Below, piece by piece: positions 1 through 7,012 of a stretch of 8,507 nucleotides of DNA. The DNA is from AWTP1-13 sp035258605 (GTDB lineage Bacteria; Pseudomonadota; Alphaproteobacteria; Rhizobiales; Hyphomicrobiaceae): NCBI GenBank assembly GCA_035258605.1, contig DATFXD010000364.1, positions 1-8,507 of the forward strand. Direction: 5' to 3'. Position 1 is the stretch's first letter; each line of letters opens with the position of its first letter. The position numbers were made by a program, and so were the translations under genes. The notes below the pieces were generated by a model, which saw nothing but the letters and a program-made list of their open reading frames with translations, was not told the origin of the DNA and did not search any database.

Positions 1-422
1 TGCGGGCGCCGATGGGGCGGCACCAGTGAGCTCGAGGCCGGCGGCAGTCGCGAAATTATTCTTGCACGGCCCCTCACCGCGCTTCGAGGGAGGCGATGAT
101 CGCGGCATCCGCCGCGCGCGGCTTAATCGAGATAGGGACCACGCTCACGCTCGGAAGGCGCTGGCGAGCGCGAGGTCGATGCTCGGGGGTTGGATTGCAC
201 CGTGGCAGGACGGCAAGCGGGCAAGGAGGGCTCCCCCAGCAAACGTACCGGGCGCCAGCGCAGGAGATCGGCGGCAACAGCGCTTGGGTTGGAGCATCAT
301 GCTTGCCGTCTCACCGGTTGCGGATGGCAATCTTCGCGTTCCCTGCGGATGTCAGCCGTCGCTGCGGGTCTTGCCGGCTGAGGTGCGATCGACCCTGGAA
401 CGATGCGCACTTGGCGAACTTT

Positions 423-466
423 GGGTGCGCCTCAACGGCGCCTCATCCCGACCGCGGTTCGCACCC
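423..466. repeat. Inverted repeat, 7-bp arms with 30-nt spacer
   Basis: GGGTGCG at 423-429 is perfectly complementary to CGCACCC at 460-466. The repeat lies in the gene-free upstream region and could fold in RNA. There is no T-tract after it, so it does not look like an intrinsic terminator. In GC-rich DNA a repeat of this size can arise by chance. Confidence 0.25.
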
Positions 467-554
467 CTTGGGCTCGTCGGTGCCCGACTTCTGCACCCTG
501 AAAGAGGGGGTCACGCGAGGTCCACAGGGCCGCATCAACGGATCAGACAGCAGA

Positions 555-573
555 GTGCCGAGCGGGTCGGCAC
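555..573. repeat. Perfect hairpin, 7-bp stem and 5-nt loop
   Basis: GTGCCGA at 555-561 pairs perfectly with TCGGCAC at 567-573 around the loop GCGGG. It is the tidiest compact hairpin in the gene-free upstream region. No T-run follows, so a rho-independent terminator is not supported. It could be an operator, an RNA structure or chance. Confidence 0.3.
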
Positions 574-938
574 CCAAGCGCGACGGCAGGGCTTTTCGAG
601 CCATCATCCCCTATCCCTGACGTTCGCGCCGCTGCAGCATCGCCGCACGGGCCGGCACCCGATCGGCGCGAATGAGGTCAGGCCAACGTCGGCCGGACGA
701 GCTTTGCTTCGGGTCGGGCGGGAGGGATGACGGCGAGAGGGAGGTGGCGCGTGGATTTGCCGCGCGGTCGGGAGGCTCGGGCGGGCTCGCAAGCTTGCAA
801 ACGCGCCCGTCTCGCGGCCATTTCGCGAGCCCGCGTGCGCCATCGCCCGGGGCGCGACAAGGTTGCCATGCCTTAGCATCAATTGCGCAGGATGTGCCGC
901 TCAACTAGGCTTTTGGAGAGGCGAGGCGTTTCCCCAGC

Positions 939-949
939 AAGGAGGCAAT
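939..949 (+). promoter_or_regulatory. Ribosome binding site of the lyase gene
   Basis: AAGGAGG at 939-945 is a near-complete Shine-Dalgarno sequence, four bases before the ATG at 950. The spacing is slightly short. It fixes the start of the first gene at 950 rather than at the longer in-frame TTG at 863, and the resulting N-terminus matches that of methylaspartate ammonia-lyases. Confidence 0.8.
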
Positions 950-2188
950 ATGCGCGTGAAATCCGTGATTTGCTCGGTCGGGCGGTCTGGCTATATGCAC
1001 CGCGACCTGTTGGGCATCAAATCGGGGGCCAAGCAAGACGGTTTTCTCTTCCACGGCAAGGCTTTGTCTCCCGGATTTAAGCGGATCGTCGAGCCCGCCA
1101 CCATCGTTTCGGTGATGCTGGAGCTGGAGGATGGACAGATTGCCTTTGGTGATTGCGCCGATGTGATTTTGGCCGGCGTCGCCGGACGCGATCCAGCCTT
1201 TCGCGGCGAGGATCACATCGACTATCTGCGGCGCGAGATCGGGCCTCAGCTTAAGGGTCGCGACGTCACCAAATTTCGCGACAACGCCGCGCAGTTCGAT
1301 GGCTATCGGCGCGAGGGCAAGCCACTGCACACGGCGGTGCGCTATGGTCTGACGCAAGCCCTGCTGCATGCCACCGCGCTTGCGCACAGGAAAACCATGG
1401 CGGAAATCATTGCCGCCGAGTATGGCACCACGATATCGAAGGTCCCGATCCCGATCCTCGCTTCGGGCCACAAGGACGATCCCTTGCAACTTGATCGGAC
1501 CATCCTGAAGCGGGTGGAGCTGTTGCCGCATGCGTCCTTTACGATCGTCAAGGAGCACGTGGGGCTCGAGGGCGAGAAACTGCTGGCGTTTGCCGGCGCC
1601 GTTGCCAAGCGCGTCAAAGAGATCGGAGATGCCGACTACAAACCGCGTATCCATCTCGATGTTTATGGCACGCTCGGCGAATTGTTCGAGATGGAGATGG
1701 AGCCGTTGTCGGACTACCTGGGCCGCCTCGCGCAGGCGGCGCAGCCATATGGGCTGCTGGTAGAATCGCCGATCATTGCCAAAACCCAGGACGACCAGAT
1801 CGCCTGCTTCAACAAACTGCGGGCGCTGCTGAAGCAAAAGAACATCGCCGTGGGTCTGATCGCCGATGAGTGGTGCAATACCCTTGAGGACATCAAGCTA
1901 TTTGCCGACGCCGCGGCTTCAGACTATGTGCAAATCAAAACCCCGGACCTTGGCGGCATCAACAACACCATCGAAGCCGTCATCTATTGCCGTGCAAAAG
2001 GCATGGGCTCTAGCCTTGGCGGCACCGCCAACGAGACCGATCATTCCGCCCGCATTTGCACGCACATTGGTCTTGCCTGCTCGCCGGACTTCATGCTCTC
2101 CAAGCCTGGATTAGGGGTGGATGAAGCCCTGATGATTCAAACCAACGAGATGGCGCGCACCCTGGCCATCCTGGCGACTCGATCTTGA
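950..2188 (+). CDS. Methylaspartate ammonia-lyase-like C-N lyase
   Basis: This 412-aa cytoplasmic protein belongs to the methylaspartate ammonia-lyase family (enolase superfamily), which reversibly splits 3-methylaspartate into mesaconate and ammonia using Mg2+. Its length is within one residue of the clostridial enzyme (413 aa, recalled from memory). Family landmarks are clear. LLPHA contains H194, one catalytic acid/base. HLDVYG (D237), VESP (E272) and ADEWCN (D306) supply the three metal ligands. VQIKTPDLGG contains Q328 and the catalytic lysine K330. GGTANET (359-363 region) and LSKPGLGVDE follow. The N-terminal half is the enolase-like capping domain and the C-terminal half the barrel. 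Some pocket residues differ from the clostridial enzyme: I73 replaces Gln73, A171 or S172 replaces Gln172, and A360 replaces Cys361. The family assignment is firm. The exact substrate is not: an N-substituted or differently branched aspartate is possible. It is the first gene of the operon, 16 nt upstream of the binding protein. No glutamate mutase gene is adjacent. Confidence 0.9.
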   Translation: MRVKSVICSVGRSGYMHRDLLGIKSGAKQDGFLFHGKALSPGFKRIVEPATIVSVMLELEDGQIAFGDCADVILAGVAGRDPAFRGEDHIDYLRREIGPQLKGRDVTKFRDNAAQFDGYRREGKPLHTAVRYGLTQALLHATALAHRKTMAEIIAAEYGTTISKVPIPILASGHKDDPLQLDRTILKRVELLPHASFTIVKEHVGLEGEKLLAFAGAVAKRVKEIGDADYKPRIHLDVYGTLGELFEMEMEPLSDYLGRLAQAAQPYGLLVESPIIAKTQDDQIACFNKLRALLKQKNIAVGLIADEWCNTLEDIKLFADAAASDYVQIKTPDLGGINNTIEAVIYCRAKGMGSSLGGTANETDHSARICTHIGLACSPDFMLSKPGLGVDEALMIQTNEMARTLAILATRS

Positions 2189-2204
2189 GGAGGACTTGCG
2201 AACA
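2188..2204 (+). promoter_or_regulatory. Ribosome binding site of the binding-protein gene
   Basis: AGGAGGA at 2188-2194 overlaps the last base of the lyase stop codon. It lies ten bases before the ATG at 2205, a workable spacing. An in-frame TTG at 2196 is only one base from it, so the ATG is the preferred start. Confidence 0.7.
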
Positions 2205-3803
2205 ATGACGTGTGCTGGCTGGCGACGACGGGCCTGGGCCTTGGTCGGAGCCGTGGCTTTATTGATCTCCACCGCCGCCGTCGGAGCCGAGGAGCAGCCC
2301 AAGCGCGGCGGTACCGCGATCGTCGTCATTGGCGCCGACCCGGCCATTCTCAATCCGAATGTGACGGTGGGGGCGCCGGATGTTCTAACCGGCTGCATGC
2401 TCTACGACGGGCTCGTGCGTTTCGCGGAAGGCTTTCATATCGTGCCGTCGTTGGCCAAGTCCTGGGAGATCGCGCCTGACGGGTTGACCTATACCTTTCA
2501 CCTCGTCACCGCGAACTGGAGCGACGGCAAGCCAGTGACATCGGACGACGTCAAGTTCACGCTGTTAGAGGTCAGCTCCAAGTACGGTTCGAAGTTCGTT
2601 GCTCCAGGCAAGGCGATCAAGGACATCGAGACCCCCGATCCGCACACCGTGGTCATCCGCCTGTCCAAGCCGTTCGGGCCGTTCCTGTTCTCGCTGGCAT
2701 GCGAGCAGAATGCGGCCATCCTGCCGGCGCACATCTTTCGCGGCACCGACGTGTTGAAGAACCCGGCGTCAAACGTCTCGCCGGTTGGCGAGGGGCCATT
2801 CCAATTGCTGGAGTGGGTGCGCGGCGACCACCTCACGCTTGGCCGCAACCCGAACTACTGGACCCCGGAACAGCCCTATCTCGACCGCATCATTATCAAG
2901 ATTGTTCCCGATTCTTCCGCCCGCCTGCTGGCGCTGCAGGCCGGTGAGGTCGACTATATCGACCAATATTATTTTCCGCTCAGCGCCCATGATCTGCTGA
3001 CCAAGGACCCGCGCTTCGTGCTCAAGGAAGTGAGCTATCCAAGCGACGACCTTATCATTCTCAATACCCGCAAGGCGCCGCTCGATCAGGCCAAGGTGCG
3101 ACAGGCGTTGCTGACGGCCATCGATCGCAACTACCTCTTGCAGAACGTGTTTCTGGGTACCGGGCAAGTCGGGCGCAGCATCATCGATACCCGGCTGACT
3201 TGGGCCTATAATCCTGCGGTCGATTACGACAAGCTCTATGCCTATGATCCGAAGCGGGCGGCGGCGCTGCTCGATGAGGCCGGAGTAAAGCCGGGCGCTG
3301 ACGGCGTGCGCTTCACGTTGCGGCTCTCCTTCGACACCGGGCGACCCGAGTACACGTCCCTGGCCCAGGCGCTGCAGCGCTATTGGCAGGCGGTTGGCAT
3401 CAAGACGACCCTTGAGGGCGCCGAGCGGCCGGTCGTGCTCAAGCGTGTCTACAGCGATTACGATTTCGATGCGACCCTGCAGAACTATTCGACCTCGGGT
3501 GATCCGGCGCTCGGCATTTCGCGCGCCTATCACAGCGAGGCGATCAAGCAGGGGCAAAGCTTTAACAACGCCAGCGGCTACTCGAACCCAGAGGTGGATC
3601 AACTGTTCGACAAGGGCCGCGACGCCGCCACCGAAGAGGAGCGCAAACTCCATTACTTCAAGGTCCAGGAGCTGCTGGCACGTGAGCTACCGGTGCTGAC
3701 GATCCACCAGCAGGCGCAGATCGGCGTGTCGGGCGTACAATTGCGCAATCAATGGAAGGCCGCGGTCTATCAATGGTGGCAGCAGATATGGCTGGCGCAG
3801 TAA
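2205..3803 (+). CDS. ABC transporter substrate-binding protein, family 5 (DppA/OppA-like)
   Basis: This 532-aa protein is the extracytoplasmic receptor of the importer encoded downstream. It would capture the substrate in the periplasm and deliver it to the two permeases. A Sec signal peptide is clear: basic WRRR at residues 6-9, a hydrophobic core at about 10-26, and a likely cut after AVGA (residue 28). There is no lipobox cysteine at the cleavage site. Family-5 landmarks follow: LAKSWEIAPDGLTYTFHL (83-100), PVTSDDVKFTL (110-120), PVGEGPF (193-199) and RNPNYW (214-219). The length is typical for family-5 receptors. That family binds dipeptides, oligopeptides, nickel complexes, opines and other small molecules, so "peptide" is only a default. 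Linkage to a C-N lyase suggests an amino-acid-derived ligand (inference). The 3' end overlaps the next gene by 16 nt. Confidence 0.92.
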   Translation: MTCAGWRRRAWALVGAVALLISTAAVGAEEQPKRGGTAIVVIGADPAILNPNVTVGAPDVLTGCMLYDGLVRFAEGFHIVPSLAKSWEIAPDGLTYTFHLVTANWSDGKPVTSDDVKFTLLEVSSKYGSKFVAPGKAIKDIETPDPHTVVIRLSKPFGPFLFSLACEQNAAILPAHIFRGTDVLKNPASNVSPVGEGPFQLLEWVRGDHLTLGRNPNYWTPEQPYLDRIIIKIVPDSSARLLALQAGEVDYIDQYYFPLSAHDLLTKDPRFVLKEVSYPSDDLIILNTRKAPLDQAKVRQALLTAIDRNYLLQNVFLGTGQVGRSIIDTRLTWAYNPAVDYDKLYAYDPKRAAALLDEAGVKPGADGVRFTLRLSFDTGRPEYTSLAQALQRYWQAVGIKTTLEGAERPVVLKRVYSDYDFDATLQNYSTSGDPALGISRAYHSEAIKQGQSFNNASGYSNPEVDQLFDKGRDAATEEERKLHYFKVQELLARELPVLTIHQQAQIGVSGVQLRNQWKAAVYQWWQQIWLAQ

Positions 3804-5212
3804 TCGCTCCCGCCGCCGGCAAGGCGGCTAGCGCAAAGACGTTGATCGAGCAGGCAGCCGACTACTGGGCGACGGCGCGATATCAGGATGTGACGCCCGA
3901 GGCGGTGCGCTTGAGCAAGCGGTTTCTGCTCGATACCGTGGCCGCGGGCATCGCTGGTTCCCATAGCGAAGTTGTGGAGATCGCCATCGCCGCAGCGCGC
4001 GCCGGCACCGAGAGTACGTCCGGCAGCGCCACGGTGTGGGGGCGCAGCGACCGCCTGCCGGCGCCGCAGGCGGCGCTGGTAAACGGCACCGCGGCGCATG
4101 CCTTCGAGCTCGACGATTTTGGTGGCTGCGGCCACTCCGGCGCGGTTGTCACCCCGGTGGTGCTTGCGCTTGCCGGATCGACCAAACTTAGCGGCCGCGA
4201 CGCGCTGATGGCGCTGCTGGCGGGCTATGACCTCGCCGCGCGGGTGCTGGAAGGCGCCGGCGGCTATCGCCCGCACAACGATTTGGGGTGGCACTCGACG
4301 GGGACCTGCGGCAGTTTCGGCGCAGCGGCGGCTGCGGCGCGCGCCTTGGCGCTCACGCCCTCGAGGTTCGCCGATGCTCTCGGCATTGCCGGCACGTTCA
4401 CCGGCGGCATCTGGGCATTCCTGACCGACGGCGCCATGACCAAGCGTTTCCATCCCGGCAAAGCGGCCGAGAACGGCTTGTCGGCGGCGTTGCTGGCGCG
4501 GGCCGGCATGACCGGTCCGCGGCATGTGCTGGAGGCTCCATGGGGAGGCTTCTTTTCTACCTATGGCCCGGCGATCGCAACGCCGGCGGCGACGCTTGAC
4601 GGTCTTGGCCGGGAGTTTCGCATCGACCGATCGGGAATGAAGCCCTATGCCTGCTGCCGTGGCCTGCACGCAGGGATCGACGCGCTCCTCAACATCTTGG
4701 CCGAAAACCATGCCGACAGCCGCGCGATCACCGAGATCCTAGTGCACGGCAACGCCCAGTTCCGTCTGCAATTCGACCGGCTCGAGCCCACCAACCTGCT
4801 CGATGCGCAGTTCAGTATGCAGTACGCGCTGGCGGTGGCGGCCGTCAGCTGGCGGGCAACGCTCGATCAGTTCGACCCGCCGCGCACCAGCGACCCGGAA
4901 ATTCGCCGCTTGATGGCGGTGACCACCTTGCTCGACGATCGCGTCATCGAGCCCGGCGATTATCCCGCGATCGAGGTCGCCTTCGGCGACGGCCGCCGCG
5001 TCGAGCGACACGTGCAGTTCGCCAAAGGGGCACCGCAAAACCCGCTGAGCGACAGCGAGCTTGCCGATAAGGTCGCAAGCCTGATCGACCCGGTGCTGGG
5101 TGCCGCGCGACGCAGCGAGATCGCCGCGACGGTTGCGCGGCTGGACCAATTGGATGATTTGCGCGTTCTCACACGTCTTCTGACCCAAGGTGATGCGGGA
5201 AAGGTCACTTGA
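3788..5212 (+). CDS. MmgE/PrpD family protein
   Basis: The product (474 aa from this start) belongs to the MmgE/PrpD family, which includes 2-methylcitrate dehydratase, cis-aconitate decarboxylase and iminodisuccinate epimerase. Family motifs appear in order: the N-terminal helix with SKRFLLDT (43-50), NGTAAHAFELDD (99-110), H116 in GCGHSG, GWHSTGTCGSFGAA (167-180), MTKRFHPGKAAENG (217-230), KPYACCRGLHAGIDA (285-299) and FSMQYALAV (342-350). The acidic pair D109/D110, H116, H169, K219 and H294 correspond to the active-site positions known in cis-aconitate decarboxylase, so it is probably an active enzyme. The start is uncertain. In-frame ATGs at 3752 and 3773 are possible, but 3788 has a weak GGTGG 8 nt upstream and the smallest overlap with the preceding gene. 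The gene sits unusually between the receptor and the permeases. Having no citrate-synthase-like or lyase partners nearby argues against a propionate-pathway role. Epimerase or hydratase/dehydratase action on the transported compound or the lyase product is an inference. Confidence 0.85.
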   Translation: MAGAVIAPAAGKAASAKTLIEQAADYWATARYQDVTPEAVRLSKRFLLDTVAAGIAGSHSEVVEIAIAAARAGTESTSGSATVWGRSDRLPAPQAALVNGTAAHAFELDDFGGCGHSGAVVTPVVLALAGSTKLSGRDALMALLAGYDLAARVLEGAGGYRPHNDLGWHSTGTCGSFGAAAAAARALALTPSRFADALGIAGTFTGGIWAFLTDGAMTKRFHPGKAAENGLSAALLARAGMTGPRHVLEAPWGGFFSTYGPAIATPAATLDGLGREFRIDRSGMKPYACCRGLHAGIDALLNILAENHADSRAITEILVHGNAQFRLQFDRLEPTNLLDAQFSMQYALAVAAVSWRATLDQFDPPRTSDPEIRRLMAVTTLLDDRVIEPGDYPAIEVAFGDGRRVERHVQFAKGAPQNPLSDSELADKVASLIDPVLGAARRSEIAATVARLDQLDDLRVLTRLLTQGDAGKVT

Positions 5213-6192
5213 TGGGTCGCTATCTGCTGGTGCGGCTGGGTTGGGCAATCCCCATCGTTCTGGCAATCGTCGTCATTAATTTTATGATCGTGCATATCGT
5301 GCCCGGCGACCCGGTCCAGGCGCTGGTCGGCGATTTCCCGACGCCGGCGGGATACATCGAAGAGGTACGCCAGGAGTTCGGGTTGGACCGACCGCTCACG
5401 CAGCAACTCGGGCTCTATTTGTGGAACCTGGCGCACGGCAATCTCGGGTTTTCGTTCGCCAATCGGCAGCCGGTGCTGGGGCTCATTCTTGATCGGGCAC
5501 GCCTGACACTCCTGTTGATGCTTCCCGCGCTGACCTTGGCGGCAATGTTGGGCATCGTGCTGGCGCTGGCGGCGGCACCGCGCGCCGGCAGCATGTATGA
5601 CAGCGGCATCACGGCGCTCAGCCTCGTCGGCTATTCGATACCGATTTTCTGGCTCGGCCAACTGCTGGTCATCCTGTTCGCTATCAAGCTCAAATGGTTG
5701 CCGGCGCAGGGAATGATCACGTTGCGCAACACGCCGACCGGCTGGGCTGCGGTCGTGGACGTGCTTTGGCACCTGGTATTACCGGCGCTCAGCGTTACCA
5801 TCTTCTACGTTGCCGTGGTGGCACGGGTGGCCCGCGCCAGCGTGCTGGAAACGCTGTCTCAGGACTACGTGTTGACGGCACGGGCCAAGGGACTGAGCCG
5901 GCGCAGCGTGCTTTGGCGTCATGTCCTCCCCAACAGCCTGATCCCGGTGGTGACGGTGATCGGCTACAACTTTGGTTACTCGCTGACCGGGGCGATCCTG
6001 GTGGAAACCGTGTTCGCCTGGCCGGGGCTCGGCAATCTGTTCATCACCTCGATCGGCAACCGCGACTACCCGGTGCTGCAGGGCATCTTCCTGTTTACGG
6101 CGATGACCGTGGTGGTGGCCAATGTGGTGACCGACGTCCTTTATGGCGTGCTCGATCCGCGCGTGCGCGTGGGCCAAGGCAGCCATGCGTGA
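5212..6192 (+). CDS. ABC transporter permease, DppB/OppB-like
   Basis: This is an inner-membrane permease of 326 aa, the usual size for the first permease of peptide/nickel-class importers. It has about six membrane segments, near residues 9-29, 98-122, 133-160, 183-206, 246-268 and 290-312. The family hallmarks are the N-terminal PGDP (31-34) with a periplasmic loop before segment 2, the cytoplasmic EAA loop DYVLTARAKGLSRRSVLWRH (218-237), which docks onto the ATPase, and VFAWPGLG (267-274). The start ATG lies in TGATG and shares one base with the stop of the MmgE/PrpD gene, indicating translational coupling. A TTG directly before it (5209) is not needed. It should pair with the next permease. 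Substrate specificity cannot be read from the sequence. Confidence 0.93.
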   Translation: MGRYLLVRLGWAIPIVLAIVVINFMIVHIVPGDPVQALVGDFPTPAGYIEEVRQEFGLDRPLTQQLGLYLWNLAHGNLGFSFANRQPVLGLILDRARLTLLLMLPALTLAAMLGIVLALAAAPRAGSMYDSGITALSLVGYSIPIFWLGQLLVILFAIKLKWLPAQGMITLRNTPTGWAAVVDVLWHLVLPALSVTIFYVAVVARVARASVLETLSQDYVLTARAKGLSRRSVLWRHVLPNSLIPVVTVIGYNFGYSLTGAILVETVFAWPGLGNLFITSIGNRDYPVLQGIFLFTAMTVVVANVVTDVLYGVLDPRVRVGQGSHA

Positions 6193-7012
6193 GTTCTGGC
6201 TTCGCTTCGCGTCGCATCGCTACGGAGTGGCAGCCGGCCTCTATGTGCTGGTTCTGATCGTTATCATGCTGCTGCTCGAGGTTGTCCCCGGCACCGACCC
6301 ACACGATATCACCAGTGCGGTCATGCAGCCGCCGTCGGCCGCACACACCTTGGGAACCGACGAGCTCGGACGTGACGTGCTGTTGGGCATCCTCTCCGGC
6401 ATCCGGGTCTCGCTGACGGTTGGCTTTGCCGCCGCGTTCGGGGCCACCGCCATTGGCGTCGTCGTGGGCGCGACGGCCGGCTTCTACGGTGGCCTGCTTG
6501 ATCTAACGTTCATGCGCGTGTCGGAAATCTTCCAGGTGGTGCCCAGTTTCATTCTGGCGGCGCTGATCGTCGCGCTGTCCGGTCCCGGCCTGCCGCAAGT
6601 GGTCGCGGTCATTTCGCTGTTGGCGTGGCCGCAGGTCGCGCGCCTGATGCGCGGCGAGGTGATGCGGCTCAAGCACTTGGAGTTTGTCGATGCCGTCCGT
6701 TGCCTCGGCACGCGGGAATTAGCGATCTTGGCCGGTGAGATCATACCCAACGCCTTGGCGCCGGCGCTGGCCGCCGGCAGCTTGATCGTCGGGCAAGCCA
6801 TACTGCTCGAAGCGGCCTTGAGCTTTTTTGGTCTGAGCAGCGCTGAAATCATCAGCTGGGGCCGCATGCTCAACAGCGGCCAGCGCTTTCTGTTCAATGC
6901 CTGGTGGCTGTCGGTATTTCCAGGGGCCGCAATATTCTTGACCGTGCTCGCGTTTAATCTGCTTGGGGATGCGCTGGGATCCGCGCTCAATCCGCGCACG
7001 GCGTCGCAATGA
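6185..7012 (+). CDS. ABC transporter permease, DppC/OppC-like
   Basis: The second inner-membrane permease has 275 aa from the ATG at 6185. This start overlaps the previous gene by 8 nt and avoids a longer in-frame start at 6143 inside the upstream permease. One membrane helix lies near residues 14-33. It is followed by the diagnostic HTLGTDELGRDVL (55-67) that precedes the transport domain, then helices near 73-100, 119-146, 193-215 and 240-262. The EAA loop is FVDAVRCLGTRELAILAGEI (167-186). LSFFGL (212-217) and the C-terminal FNLLGDALGSALNPR are typical of the DppC branch. It would form the heterodimeric channel with the preceding permease. Confidence 0.93.
   Translation: MREFWLRFASHRYGVAAGLYVLVLIVIMLLLEVVPGTDPHDITSAVMQPPSAAHTLGTDELGRDVLLGILSGIRVSLTVGFAAAFGATAIGVVVGATAGFYGGLLDLTFMRVSEIFQVVPSFILAALIVALSGPGLPQVVAVISLLAWPQVARLMRGEVMRLKHLEFVDAVRCLGTRELAILAGEIIPNALAPALAAGSLIVGQAILLEAALSFFGLSSAEIISWGRMLNSGQRFLFNAWWLSVFPGAAIFLTVLAFNLLGDALGSALNPRTASQ

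Larger units (their letters stand above)
1..949. other. Upstream region with no supportable gene
   Basis: I find no gene here that I can support. Open frames exist on both strands, for example 26-730 and 96-620 on plus and 74-277 and 604-882 on minus. Their translations are rich in Arg, Pro, Gly and Ser, show no family motif, overlap each other heavily, and look like the chance open frames expected in GC-rich DNA. No tRNA or transposase remnant was recognised. The stretch holds several inverted repeats, listed separately. The last ~90 bases should carry the leader and possibly the promoter of the operon, but no convincing promoter boxes are visible. It could be a decayed gene or a long regulatory spacer. 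Confidence 0.5.

Noticed and set aside
74..277. Minus-strand open frame that could be a gene end
   Set aside because: It is only 67 codons with no family resemblance I recognise. The last ~25 residues look slightly more protein-like, but this is too little to call a gene or pseudogene.
451..470. T-loop-like GGTTCGCACCC suggesting a tRNA
   Set aside because: The flanking bases do not form a T-stem, and no acceptor, D or anticodon arms can be drawn.
26..730. Plus-strand open frame of 234 codons in the upstream region
   Set aside because: The product is rich in Arg, Pro and Gly, has no recognisable motif, has no good ribosome binding site, and overlaps other equally unconvincing frames.
811..829. 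Hairpin CTCGCG/CGCGAG with 7-nt loop as a terminator
   Set aside because: The stem is only 6 bp and no T-tract follows. It lies upstream of the operon with no gene to terminate.
883..911. Possible sigma-70 promoter (TTGCGC, 17-bp spacer, TAGGCT) and imperfect inverted repeat TTGCGC/GCTCAA
   Set aside because: Both boxes match the consensus at only about half of their positions, and the inverted repeat has a mismatch and a 10-bp spacer. Neither rises above chance.
863..949. Longer N-terminus for the lyase from a TTG at 863
   Set aside because: The 29 extra residues do not fit the family N-terminus, and a strong Shine-Dalgarno sequence directly precedes the ATG at 950.
905..1837. 310-codon minus-strand open frame
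   Set aside because: It lies mainly opposite the methylaspartate ammonia-lyase gene, whose motifs are unambiguous. It is a GC-rich antisense shadow.
2769..3653. 294-codon minus-strand open frame
   Set aside because: It is antisense to the substrate-binding protein gene and shows no family features.
3770..4711. 313-codon minus-strand open frame
   Set aside because: It is antisense to the MmgE/PrpD gene and its translation is Arg/Gly/Ala-rich without motifs.
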